From a bacterium (GTDB lineage: Bacteria > Dependentiae > Babeliae > Babeliales > RVW-14): a stretch of 6,090 bases of DNA. The DNA lies in NCBI GenBank assembly GCA_010027825.1, contig RGUK01000097.1, positions 1-6,090 of the forward strand, read 5' to 3'. A program made the position numbers and the translations under genes. The notes under the pieces are model-generated. The model was not told the DNA's origin. It worked only from the letters and a program-made list of their open reading frames with translations, and did no database searches. This document shows, piece after piece, positions 1-5,624 of the stretch; the first letter of the stretch is position 1, and every line of letters begins with the position of its first letter.

Positions 1-324
1 TACCATTCGGATGACAGAGTTTGTGCTGGCTAAATTCATCATGCCGCCCATTGCAAATCTGATTCTTTTGGAATAATCAATTTTCCCAAGTCCTGCCGTC
101 ATTAGGGCTTCAGTTGGGTCAAGATAACCAGCTTTGGATGTTCCGCTTGCAGAAGAACCCGCATTAAGATTCATATGAAAACCGCCAATATTTGAAACCG
201 CAGCTGTTCCGCCAGTGCCAGTCGTTTTTGTGTAAAGGCCGGCCAATCCCACCCGATACATTTTCATTCGCCCTGCGGCAAAAATAAAATTATCTATGTT
301 AGATGGCGACTTTACAAGAGGCAT
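1..324 (-). CDS. Unrecognised phage protein, N-terminal 108 residues (runs off left edge)
   Basis: An open frame starts at ATG 324-322 and runs without a stop to base 1, giving the first 108 residues of a longer protein. It begins MPLVKSPSNIDNFIFAAGRM and continues with a Gly/Thr/Ala-rich stretch (about residues 28-62, including TGTGGTAAV and NAGSSASGTSKAG), then a Met-rich segment near the edge (RFAMGGMMNLAS). I see no signal peptide or membrane segment. The start is well supported: AGGAG lies at 336-332, seven bases before the ATG, and overlaps the stop codon of the preceding fibre-like gene, so the two genes are probably translated together. I do not recognise the family. Its place after a fibre-like gene suggests another virion or tail-tip protein, but that is inference from context only. 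Confidence 0.8.
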   Translation of the reverse strand, partial: MPLVKSPSNIDNFIFAAGRMKMYRVGLAGLYTKTTGTGGTAAVSNIGGFHMNLNAGSSASGTSKAGYLDPTEALMTAGLGKIDYSKRIRFAMGGMMNLASTNSVIRMV

Positions 325-331
325 CGCCTAG

Positions 332-336
332 CTCCT
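332..336 (-). promoter_or_regulatory. Shine-Dalgarno site AGGAG for the left-edge gene
   Basis: On the minus strand AGGAG occupies 336-332, with seven bases between it and the ATG at 324-322. Its first two bases are the last two of the upstream stop codon TAG (337-335). It fixes the start of the left-edge gene and points to reinitiation by ribosomes finishing the upstream gene. Confidence 0.8.
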
Positions 337-1990
337 AATAAACTTCCGTGACCCGTGCCGTTCCTGCGGTGGCGAATACAGCCGAGTGCGTGACGGTGGT
401 TTGATGGTTCGGAACTTCGTAGTAATCGCCCGAAGATAGACGCACCTGATAGGCCACCGTGGTGCAGGTTGCCCCAGGACAGATGTGCAGATTGCCTGCT
501 CCTTCGTTGAAAATGGTCAGCACCCGACGTGTAGCATTGTTGTTGGCGAGAACGGTGGAGGCCGTGGTGCTGGTGAAATTAGATGTGGTGACGGCTGTGC
601 CTTGGACGGCGAATGTGTTGGCCGTGACCGTCCCGCTGATGGCGGGGATTGAGCCAATCGTCACACTATTCCCAACCGTAACGGACGAAATCGAGACGGG
701 CACCGTTCCGCTGATGCTTGCAGTGACGCTTCCGATCTGCGCCGTGCCAGCGGAAAGGGCAGGGAGCGAGCTGACTGTGACGGTGGTGGATGCAAGCGTT
801 ACGCCGTGCGTGGGAACAGTTGCTAACGAGACAGGTTGAGTGGCCTGATAAAACGTGCCGGAAACAGGCACGGTGCCGCTAATGGAAGCCGTGACGCTAC
901 CGATCTGGGCTGTGCCAGCCGCCAAGGCTGGAAGCGAGCTGACTGTGACGGTGGTGGATGCAAGCGAGACTGGCTGGGTGGCTTGCCAGAATGTTCCGCT
1001 AACTGGCACTGTCCCGCTGATAGATGCGGTGACTGAGCCGATCTGTGCCGTTCCTGCTGCGATGGTGACTGTTCCTGCTCCAATAGTTACAACACCAATT
1101 CGGTTTGTGCCTGCGGGGAGGGCAGAGCCGATGGTGACCGTGCCAGAGATAGAGGCCGTGACGCTGTTTCCAATAGTGACTGAATTTGTAACCCTTACCC
1201 CATAGCTCTCTCGTTGCTCGGTATTAAATGTTAGCGAGCCAGCAACTAAGGTTGCGTTTGTAGAAGCCATTACAGTTGGAAAATCTGGAGACGCTGAACT
1301 TTGAGAAGCAAACTCAATTTCGACATCGTTAGATTCATCGTGAACCATTAGCCTGAAAATATATGTATCGCTTTCTAGGGCTCTAGTTAGATACGGCACA
1401 TTCCCATAATTAAAATTGTTATTTCCCCAAGTATTCACTCCATCAAATCTATAATACCCATCAAAAACAAAATTTTCCAAGTCTGGATGGTACATTGTTA
1501 GCCTTGGTATATAAACCCAAGGATCGTTATTTATTCCATTGTTTCGTATAACTCCAGAAATAGGAAAGGGATTATTATTTCCAAATTGGCTTCCATAAAT
1601 ATCATATACCCCAGCAACTAATTTTGATGCAGGATAGCCTATATTATTTTCTGTTACCACAACTCCTCCCCCAAGATTTGCCGTCACCGTGCCAGAGATG
1701 GAGGGGAGGGAGCTGACGGTTACTGAATTACTCGCCAACTGATCGTCGTAATAGATGACTAAAGCAGCCGTGGTAGTCAGGCCGGCGGTAGTCGCCACCA
1801 AGGTGAGTGCGGTATTTGCGCCAGAGGTGAAGGCAGAGGCGGTGACGGAGCTGTCCGCAAAGTTGTACATAATCCGCCCGCGATCGGCGGCCGTCACGAG
1901 CAGGAGCTGATCGCGATCGATGTTCAGCCCGGTAAGCGTCAGGACGTTCGTAGCAGGCGAATAAGAGTAATTAGGCCAGACTTGCTTCAT
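335..1990 (-). CDS. Fibre-like phage structural protein with GTV-type repeats (551 aa)
   Basis: Probably a tail fibre or other surface-exposed virion protein. Residues 1-85 (from MKQVWPNYSYSPATN to ALVIYYDD) resemble a small N-terminal beta domain I remember from environmental phage structural proteins, with the pattern 'QLLLVT...IMYNFAD'. Residues about 110-266 form a unique Asn/Tyr/Phe-rich domain encoded by much AT-richer DNA. Residues about 268-460 are low-complexity beta-type repeats rich in SGTV, VTVSSLPA and IGSVTAS, likely an extended shaft. Residues about 468-551 (NNATRRVLTIFNEGAGN, then SGDYYEVP, ending ARVTEVY) match a C-terminal beta domain pattern common in phage structural proteins. 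There is no signal peptide or catalytic motif. The start follows an AAGGA site by ten bases. The gene lies 16 bases after the 44-residue gene, and its stop overlaps the ribosome site of the next. The fibre role is inferred. A head decoration or tail-tip protein is possible. Confidence 0.85.
   Translation of the reverse strand: MKQVWPNYSYSPATNVLTLTGLNIDRDQLLLVTAADRGRIMYNFADSSVTASAFTSGANTALTLVATTAGLTTTAALVIYYDDQLASNSVTVSSLPSISGTVTANLGGGVVVTENNIGYPASKLVAGVYDIYGSQFGNNNPFPISGVIRNNGINNDPWVYIPRLTMYHPDLENFVFDGYYRFDGVNTWGNNNFNYGNVPYLTRALESDTYIFRLMVHDESNDVEIEFASQSSASPDFPTVMASTNATLVAGSLTFNTEQRESYGVRVTNSVTIGNSVTASISGTVTIGSALPAGTNRIGVVTIGAGTVTIAAGTAQIGSVTASISGTVPVSGTFWQATQPVSLASTTVTVSSLPALAAGTAQIGSVTASISGTVPVSGTFYQATQPVSLATVPTHGVTLASTTVTVSSLPALSAGTAQIGSVTASISGTVPVSISSVTVGNSVTIGSIPAISGTVTANTFAVQGTAVTTSNFTSTTASTVLANNNATRRVLTIFNEGAGNLHICPGATCTTVAYQVRLSSGDYYEVPNHQTTVTHSAVFATAGTARVTEVY
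765..798 (-). repeat. 34-base exact direct repeat, copy A
   Basis: Identical base for base to 933-966, and 168 bases (56 codons) away in the same frame. It encodes the SLASTTVTVSSL segment of the fibre-like protein. Unlike the neighbouring repeat units, whose codons have drifted, this piece is unchanged at DNA level. Confidence 0.85.
933..966 (-). repeat. 34-base exact direct repeat, copy B
   Basis: Partner of 765-798. Recombination between the two copies would remove or add exactly 56 codons without breaking the frame of the fibre-like gene. Confidence 0.85.
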
Positions 1991-2000
1991 ATTGTGTTAT

Positions 2001-2005
2001 TCCTT
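2001..2005 (-). promoter_or_regulatory. Shine-Dalgarno site AAGGA for the fibre-like gene
   Basis: AAGGA at 2005-2001 on the minus strand stands ten bases before the ATG at 1990-1988, in the short gap after the TGA of the 44-residue gene (2009-2007). It supports the chosen start. A second ATG at 2010-2008 opens only a seven-codon frame and is not a gene. Confidence 0.65.
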
Positions 2006-2006
2006 G

Positions 2007-2141
2007 TCATCCTAGAGCGATTGCCAGCGCCACGGCCGTGCCTGTGGTCACGCCAGCAGCGCCAGCTCCACCCGTTACGATAGGCGTACCCACGGCCACG
2101 CTGATGCTGGCAGGCCCGCAGACTGTGGCGGTGATAGGCAT
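2007..2141 (-). CDS. Small Ala/Gly/Val-rich protein (44 aa)
   Basis: A 44-codon gene from ATG 2141-2139 to TGA 2009-2007. The protein begins MPITATVCGPASISVAVGTP and ends with an Ala-rich stretch (TAVALAIALG). The start has a strong GAGGTG site at 2155-2150, eight bases upstream, and overlaps the stop of the preceding gene's shifted frame as TAATG. This is a classic coupled arrangement and the main reason to accept so short a gene. From memory, short proteins with alternating Val/Thr/Ser/Ile strands often follow the preceding gene's family in phage genomes, sometimes leading into collagen-like Gly repeats. Here there are no Gly-X-Y repeats. The last 15 residues are hydrophobic enough for a weak membrane segment, but a beta-rich virion peptide is at least as likely. 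Its function is unknown. Confidence 0.6.
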   Translation of the reverse strand: MPITATVCGPASISVAVGTPIVTGGAGAAGVTTGTAVALAIALG

Positions 2142-2438
2142 TATTCGGTCACCTCACCAGCGATCGTCACGGATCCTTGCAACAGGCGGATTTTAGTGGC
2201 GGCCGATGTGGTCAGAAGGAGATCCCACTTTCCTCCGCTGAGTAAGGCTGCCAGTCGTGCCGGTAGCAGTAACGGTCGCAAACGTGGCAAGTAGGTTGCC
2301 GTTGTAGGTATCGCGGATCTGCGCGGCTGCGGTTGCGCCAGCCAGCGAATACGTTGCGCCAGTGCCGTCCTTTACGGCCACTTCCAAGGCAAGATCCACG
2401 CCTTGTTCGATAGTGAGATTATATACGCCAGCGGCCAT
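2141..2438 (-). CDS. Small phage structural-type protein, frame split by a +1 shift
   Basis: From ATG 2438-2436 the frame reads MAAGVYNLTIEQGVDLALEV and so on to GTTGSLT. It then turns into unlike residues (QRRKVGSPSDHIGRH) and stops at TAA 2195-2193, giving 81 residues. The remainder of a normal family member reads in the +1 frame: SGGKWDLLLTTSAATKIRLL from about 2240, then QGSVTIAGEVTE, ending at TAA 2143-2141. Joined, the product is about 98 residues. The family, remembered as a small phage protein of the 'IEQGATF.L...KD..G...L.GYTA..QIR' type, carries the WDL and RLLQG features at its C-terminus. The break lies between about 2250 and 2227. A deletion is plausible, because about ten residues usually found between GSLTL and the Leu-Ser-Gly-Gly turn seem absent. 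The ribosome site is weak, with the start 25 bases after the preceding stop. It could be a sequencing error, a real mutation or programmed frameshifting. Confidence 0.7.
2150..2155 (-). promoter_or_regulatory. Shine-Dalgarno site GAGGTG for the 44-residue gene
   Basis: GAGGTG at 2155-2150 lies eight bases before the ATG at 2141-2139. It also encodes the Glu-Val of the last EVTE residues of the upstream gene's shifted frame. It decides the start of a gene that would otherwise be too short to call. Confidence 0.7.
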
Positions 2439-2463
2439 ACTTCTGGATGGCGTGTGTCAAAGG

Positions 2464-3924
2464 CTAGTAGCCTATGACGGTGACTCGGAAAGTTGCGGCA
2501 GACTGAGTTTTGCTAGAGCCGGTTGCGTTGACTGCATCCACGTGAACTTGATCGGCAGCAACTACATGGCCGAAGAATGTTAATCCCTCGGAAATTGCGT
2601 TTGGAAGTCCAAGCAACACCAAATCATTTAGATTCACCCCAGTCATAGCGACCGTTATAGATGTGCTAGAATTAGGTCCAACCGAGCCAAAGTTTAATGA
2701 CGTTGTTACATTAATGGTTTCTGTGGATTGCGGCAGTACGCCGTAAGTCGCAGACGAAGCAAACAATCCCACATTTATTAAACCAGATACGACATTTGTG
2801 TTAGCTTGCGGAGTGGATTTAGAGACAAAATTGGCGTCACTTTCAGTTTTTGTGTAGTAAGAATCCCTGGCACCTGGAACACTGCTACCAGCGGTGATAA
2901 GATCCTTACGTAAGGATATTGAGTTTTGATAGATTGTTTTTGGGGTTCCGTTTTGAGTCAGCTCAATTTCTAAGGTTGGCGTGATTGTGGAAGTGCCAGC
3001 GTCTGAAAAGGCATCCTCCACTTCGGCCGTATTAATAGTGAGCGTGGTTTGACGCATTGGTATGAACTGGATTCCGCTAGCGTCTAGGGTAAGCGCAGTC
3101 GTGATATTTGTTAGACCAAGGCGGCCAGTAAATCCGATGATATAGCCGCCCTTCCCGTTTTCTTGGACGCTGATATTTGAAGTGATCGTATTGATGCCAG
3201 AGGAGATTGATGCCTGAACAGAAACGGCCGACTGAAATAACGGGATTGCCGTGGTGGAATTTGCACCAAAAACTAACGCAAACGAGCCACCGCGAGCCAG
3301 TGGGCCGACCGCTAGTTCATAAGTTTCGTTTTGAGTAGATGAACCATCCTGTAGTTTTGTTAGCGTTAATTCACCGGCCGTCGGGGTGGCCGTAAAGGTG
3401 TCGGCATATACAATCGGATTGCGTACTAATTTGACTACTTGCTGCGCCTCGATGCTTGTGGCCGGATTTCTTCTCGTGCCAATTAACACTGAACTAGTAG
3501 GGAAAAGTGTAAATGCGTCAGATGCAAACGACATAGCCGTATTCGGTTGAGTGGCTGTGAGCAAATATGAGCCATAGGTGCCCGTGCCATATAAAGCCAC
3601 AGTTGAAACATTGTTTGAGATGGCGTTATAGACTGAAATTGCGGTGGCATTATATGCGATTGCGGAAGAGGTGATTCCGTTAATTGCTAGCTTAAACGAT
3701 CCAGAGGAAGGCACTTCCTCGATATTGCCAATCCCAACCTTTAGACTTGAGCTGCCAAAATCAATGTCGTCTAACGCTCCACTACTTTTCTTCTCAAGTA
3801 GGCGCAAGCGCATTACATAAGAATCGTTCCTAGTTAAAATAGGCAATGATCCTCCGATTACGCTGCCGCCGTCGACAAGCTGGCCGGAAGATGTATCGAT
3901 ATATAAATCTAATGTAGAGGCCAT
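2464..3924 (-). CDS. Multidomain beta-rich phage tail/fibre-like protein (486 aa)
   Basis: Likely a structural protein of the tail tip. Residues 1-70 (MASTLDLYIDTSSGQL, LTRNDSYVMRLRLLEK, LKVGIGNIEE) form an N-terminal domain that I know only as a recurrent phage type. Residues about 74-145 and 212-290 are two diverged copies of a beta module: GSFKLAINGITSSAIAYNAT against GSFALVFGANSTTAIPLFQS, each followed by an Ile/Ser-rich strand and a GGY or GSY strand. This resembles the 'GTFTLTF..TTA.I.YNA' repeat seen in phage and bacterial surface proteins. Residues 355-368 contain YYTKTESDANF, a motif common in tail fibre proteins. Residues about 405-486 (LNFGSVGPNSSTSITVAMTG, NDLVLLGLPNA, ending FRVTVIGY) match a C-terminal domain pattern frequent in environmental phage tail-associated proteins. 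There is no signal peptide, membrane segment or enzyme motif. The start lacks a ribosome site and lies 16 bases after the preceding stop, suggesting coupling. The exact role is not established. Confidence 0.8.
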   Translation of the reverse strand: MASTLDLYIDTSSGQLVDGGSVIGGSLPILTRNDSYVMRLRLLEKKSSGALDDIDFGSSSLKVGIGNIEEVPSSGSFKLAINGITSSAIAYNATAISVYNAISNNVSTVALYGTGTYGSYLLTATQPNTAMSFASDAFTLFPTSSVLIGTRRNPATSIEAQQVVKLVRNPIVYADTFTATPTAGELTLTKLQDGSSTQNETYELAVGPLARGGSFALVFGANSTTAIPLFQSAVSVQASISSGINTITSNISVQENGKGGYIIGFTGRLGLTNITTALTLDASGIQFIPMRQTTLTINTAEVEDAFSDAGTSTITPTLEIELTQNGTPKTIYQNSISLRKDLITAGSSVPGARDSYYTKTESDANFVSKSTPQANTNVVSGLINVGLFASSATYGVLPQSTETINVTTSLNFGSVGPNSSTSITVAMTGVNLNDLVLLGLPNAISEGLTFFGHVVAADQVHVDAVNATGSSKTQSAATFRVTVIGY

Positions 3925-3940
3925 TTAGGTTTATGGGGTG

Positions 3941-4567
3941 TCAATAGGTAATAAGCTCAAATGTGATTGATGTTGGGAATCGCTCTAAAGGCGGAACGAA
4001 TGGCGGTTCGCCATAATAATATCCAACAAGTTGGAGCGTCATAGGTGGAGAAGATGATGATATATTTGAAAAACCGCCAGGATCCGGTGTCCCAAATAAG
4101 TTGTACAAAGAATAAGTATAATCTGGGTTAAATCCACTCATTTGCCCGCTCACTCCAATCATATTACCTCGAATATAGAAATTTACTCCGTATTGATCTA
4201 TTAAGGATTGCATATCAATATAAACTCCATCAATAAAAGGCTGGAAATACTCTTGGTCTGAATGTGCTGGTGATCCTGGTTTATAATTGTCCAGTAAGTA
4301 TTGTATATTAAAGATGCCGTTCGTTGGTGATGGGAATTTAATAGATCCGCCCAAAGGAAGCGGACGTGTTGTCCCACCTTTAACAGGCTGATTGTAAGAA
4401 ACTCGTGTGCCGTCAAAATGAGGCTCGACATACATTGCGTTTCCAGCAACCAGCTTATACTGCCGCAACAGATCGGCTGCATATTCAGTTCTTGCAATCA
4501 TCCCATTAATAAGTTCGATGGACATAATTTGACCATCATTGGCCTTTCCTACCCTTGGCCTTATCAT
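3941..4567 (-). CDS. Unrecognised phage protein with N-terminal domain duplicated from its neighbour (208 aa)
   Basis: The first 60 residues align without gaps to the C-terminal part of the preceding 75-residue protein. In a 43-residue stretch starting at SIELIN, 14 positions are identical, including S.E.IN, I.R.E, K..AGN and DG. After a Pro-rich linker (GGTTRPLPLGG) comes a 130-residue region rich in Tyr, Asn, Gly and Pro (YSLYNLFGTPDPGG, VGYYYGEPPFVPPLE) that I do not recognise. It ends in a strand-like SITFELITY. Its DNA is AT-rich (22 of 60 bases are G or C at 4081-4140) compared with the gene upstream. The start ATG at 4567-4565 overlaps the preceding TGA as ATGA and has no ribosome site, so translation is probably coupled. 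The N-terminal half may bind the same partner as the 75-residue protein, with the C-terminal region as an added module. This is inference. Confidence 0.8.
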   Translation of the reverse strand: MIRPRVGKANDGQIMSIELINGMIARTEYAADLLRQYKLVAGNAMYVEPHFDGTRVSYNQPVKGGTTRPLPLGGSIKFPSPTNGIFNIQYLLDNYKPGSPAHSDQEYFQPFIDGVYIDMQSLIDQYGVNFYIRGNMIGVSGQMSGFNPDYTYSLYNLFGTPDPGGFSNISSSSPPMTLQLVGYYYGEPPFVPPLERFPTSITFELITY

Positions 4568-4791
4568 TGCGTGACTGCGTTAATGACCGCACCGTCAGAG
4601 GTAAAGTTTACCCTAACATTGTTTCCAGCTATGGGCTTTTGAGATTGTGCAACTGCCACAAGATCCTCAATTCTTCCTATAATAGTATTAATAAACTCTA
4701 CGGATATACCCACGCCAGTTGCTGTTGGTTTAATGATACGCAGCGGCCTGCTCGTTCCTGGCAAGGGCGGAGGTGAAGGATTTTCCGCCAT
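4564..4791 (-). CDS. Small phage protein with Pro-rich N-terminus (75 aa)
   Basis: A short protein. Residues 1-16 are Pro/Ser-rich and probably unstructured (MAENPSPPPLPGTSRPL). Residues about 17-75 form a compact domain with a predicted helix (ISVEFINTIIGRIEDLVAVA) and a beta end (GNNVRVNF, DGAVINAV). That domain is repeated at the start of the next protein, which is the best evidence that this small frame is real. The start lies four bases after the TAG of the 275-residue gene (4798-4796) with no ribosome site, and the stop overlaps the next start as ATGA, so it is embedded in a coupled string of genes. I do not recognise a named family. A virion or tail-assembly role is inferred from position. 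Confidence 0.8.
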   Translation of the reverse strand: MAENPSPPPLPGTSRPLRIIKPTATGVGISVEFINTIIGRIEDLVAVAQSQKPIAGNNVRVNFTSDGAVINAVTQ

Positions 4792-4795
4792 AAAA

Positions 4796-5623
4796 CTAGA
4801 ACGTAAAGTTTACTTCCGAAAAAGAGTTTACCTTTGCAAAGTTTATTGTTCCATCTGTCTGGTAGAAAATATCAGTTCCGCGGAAGTATTCGGTAAACTG
4901 TTCCTCAATTTGATTAAACAATCCTCTGCGTTGAAAACTAATTCCGCTTTGAATATAGCCAGCATAGATCCATTCATGATTAGGCGCATACCGCACGATT
5001 GGCGGCTGGGCGATACTTCCCTGTCCTATTGGATTTGCCCTTAAATAAGATTCAAAGGAAGCGGTTGCTGCTGCCTGCAATTCAGAGACGTTTCTGGTTC
5101 TTCGATATTCCCTAGCTCTTGGATTGGGAGGCATTGCAGTGCCATTAATACTCACCGGCATAAGTCGTTTAGTTGGCAAAGTAAGGTTACTACTGCCAAG
5201 ATTAAGCCCTACGTTTCCGCCTTTCAGCACGTCAAACAGCGAATCCTGCGTGATATATTTTACCACAACAGCCGCATTTGCCCCAAACACGCCCACCCCA
5301 GGCTGACCAGCGGCTGTGACGTAGGCCGGAGGTAAGCCAGAGGCGTAATCCAAGCCAACGTATGTGACTTGCAGTTCTGAGAGATCGCCGTCCATAGGCT
5401 CAATCCTGCTCGTCTCGACCAGCATTCTGGTATATTTAGTAGACGACTCGGAAAATGCCGCATGCGTAGTGTTGCGATCTGGATCTAGCGATGCGATGTC
5501 TTGCGTGCGGATAATATAAGTTTCAGTCAGCGTGACTAAGCCGTCTACTTCGGACGATCTTTGCACTTTTCGAAGTATCTTTTGCCCGGAATTAAGGGCG
5601 GTGTTTATGATTGTGGCTGCCAT
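4796..5623 (-). CDS. Unrecognised phage protein, likely distal tail component (275 aa)
   Basis: A 275-residue mixed alpha/beta protein. It begins MAATIINTALNSGQKILRKV, followed by beta-type sequence (LVTLTETYIIRT, YTRMLVETSRIEP, ELQVTYVGLDY), a middle with a Gly/Ala/Val stretch (GVGVFGANAAVVVKYIT), a helical Arg/Ala-rich part (residues about 170-195: REYRRTRNVSELQAAATASF) and an aromatic end (EQFTEYFRGTDIFYQTDG, ending NFTF). There is no signal peptide, membrane segment or enzyme motif. The start is one base after the TAA of the tape-measure-like gene (5627-5625), without a ribosome site, so it is likely coupled. In siphophages the gene after the tape measure often encodes the distal tail protein, and that place fits. 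I cannot match the sequence to that family, so the role is inferred. Confidence 0.8.
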   Translation of the reverse strand: MAATIINTALNSGQKILRKVQRSSEVDGLVTLTETYIIRTQDIASLDPDRNTTHAAFSESSTKYTRMLVETSRIEPMDGDLSELQVTYVGLDYASGLPPAYVTAAGQPGVGVFGANAAVVVKYITQDSLFDVLKGGNVGLNLGSSNLTLPTKRLMPVSINGTAMPPNPRAREYRRTRNVSELQAAATASFESYLRANPIGQGSIAQPPIVRYAPNHEWIYAGYIQSGISFQRRGLFNQIEEQFTEYFRGTDIFYQTDGTINFAKVNSFSEVNFTF

Positions 5624-5624
5624 A

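Larger units (their letters stand above)
692..1057 (-). repeat. Three-copy protein repeat inside the fibre-like gene
   Basis: Three copies of AGTAQIGSVTASISGTVPVS are encoded at 998-1057 (residues 312-331), 860-919 (358-377) and 692-751 (414-433). The first two continue through GTF to 989 and 851. They are linked by STTVTVSSLPAL segments, giving units of 46 and 56 residues; the second carries ten extra residues containing VPTHGV. The 20 amino acids are identical in all three copies, while most codons differ synonymously. By hand, 17 of the 23 codons differ between 989-1057 and 851-919. Beta-repeat shafts of this sort occur in phage fibres. The exact fold is unknown. Confidence 0.85.

Noticed and set aside
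692..1057. CRISPR array or mobile element as the cause of the repeats
   Set aside because: The repeats keep codon phase and encode identical peptides, their spacing is uneven, and there are no terminal inverted repeats or transposase.
823..1083. 86-residue minus-strand frame inside the fibre-like gene
   Set aside because: It is a shifted reading of the GC-rich repeats, rich in Gln, Pro, Ser and Arg, with no start signal. The fibre frame explains the same DNA.
459..1205. Long plus-strand open frames (459-839, 855-1205, 836-1036)
   Set aside because: They are mirror images of the repeat array on the minus strand. The repeats keep the opposite strand free of stops. They have no ribosome sites, and their sequence follows the repeats exactly.
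1380..1600. Asn-rich stretch (NNN, GNNNFNYGN) as a variable region of a diversity-generating retroelement
   Set aside because: Such regions usually sit at a protein's C-terminus, with a template repeat and reverse transcriptase nearby. This one is in the middle of the protein, and neither partner is in the window.
2226..2236. GGAGG followed by GTG as an internal restart in the split gene
   Set aside because: The GTG at 2228-2226 is in frame 0, only three bases after GGAGG, and would give just 11 residues before the stop at 2193. It does not open the +1 frame.
2419..2458. Possible promoter: TTGACA and TATAAT on the minus strand near the start of the split gene
   Set aside because: Both boxes match, but they are about 31 bases apart instead of about 17, so they cannot serve as one sigma-70-type promoter.
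4201..4497. 98-residue minus-strand frame
   Set aside because: It is a shifted shadow inside the 208-residue gene. The main frame has tandem homology with its neighbour, which this frame lacks.
4733..5044. Plus-strand frames at 4733-5044, 5532-5843, 2362-2583 and 4418-4776
   Set aside because: All lie opposite well-supported minus-strand genes in a one-direction cluster, without ribosome sites or protein-like features.
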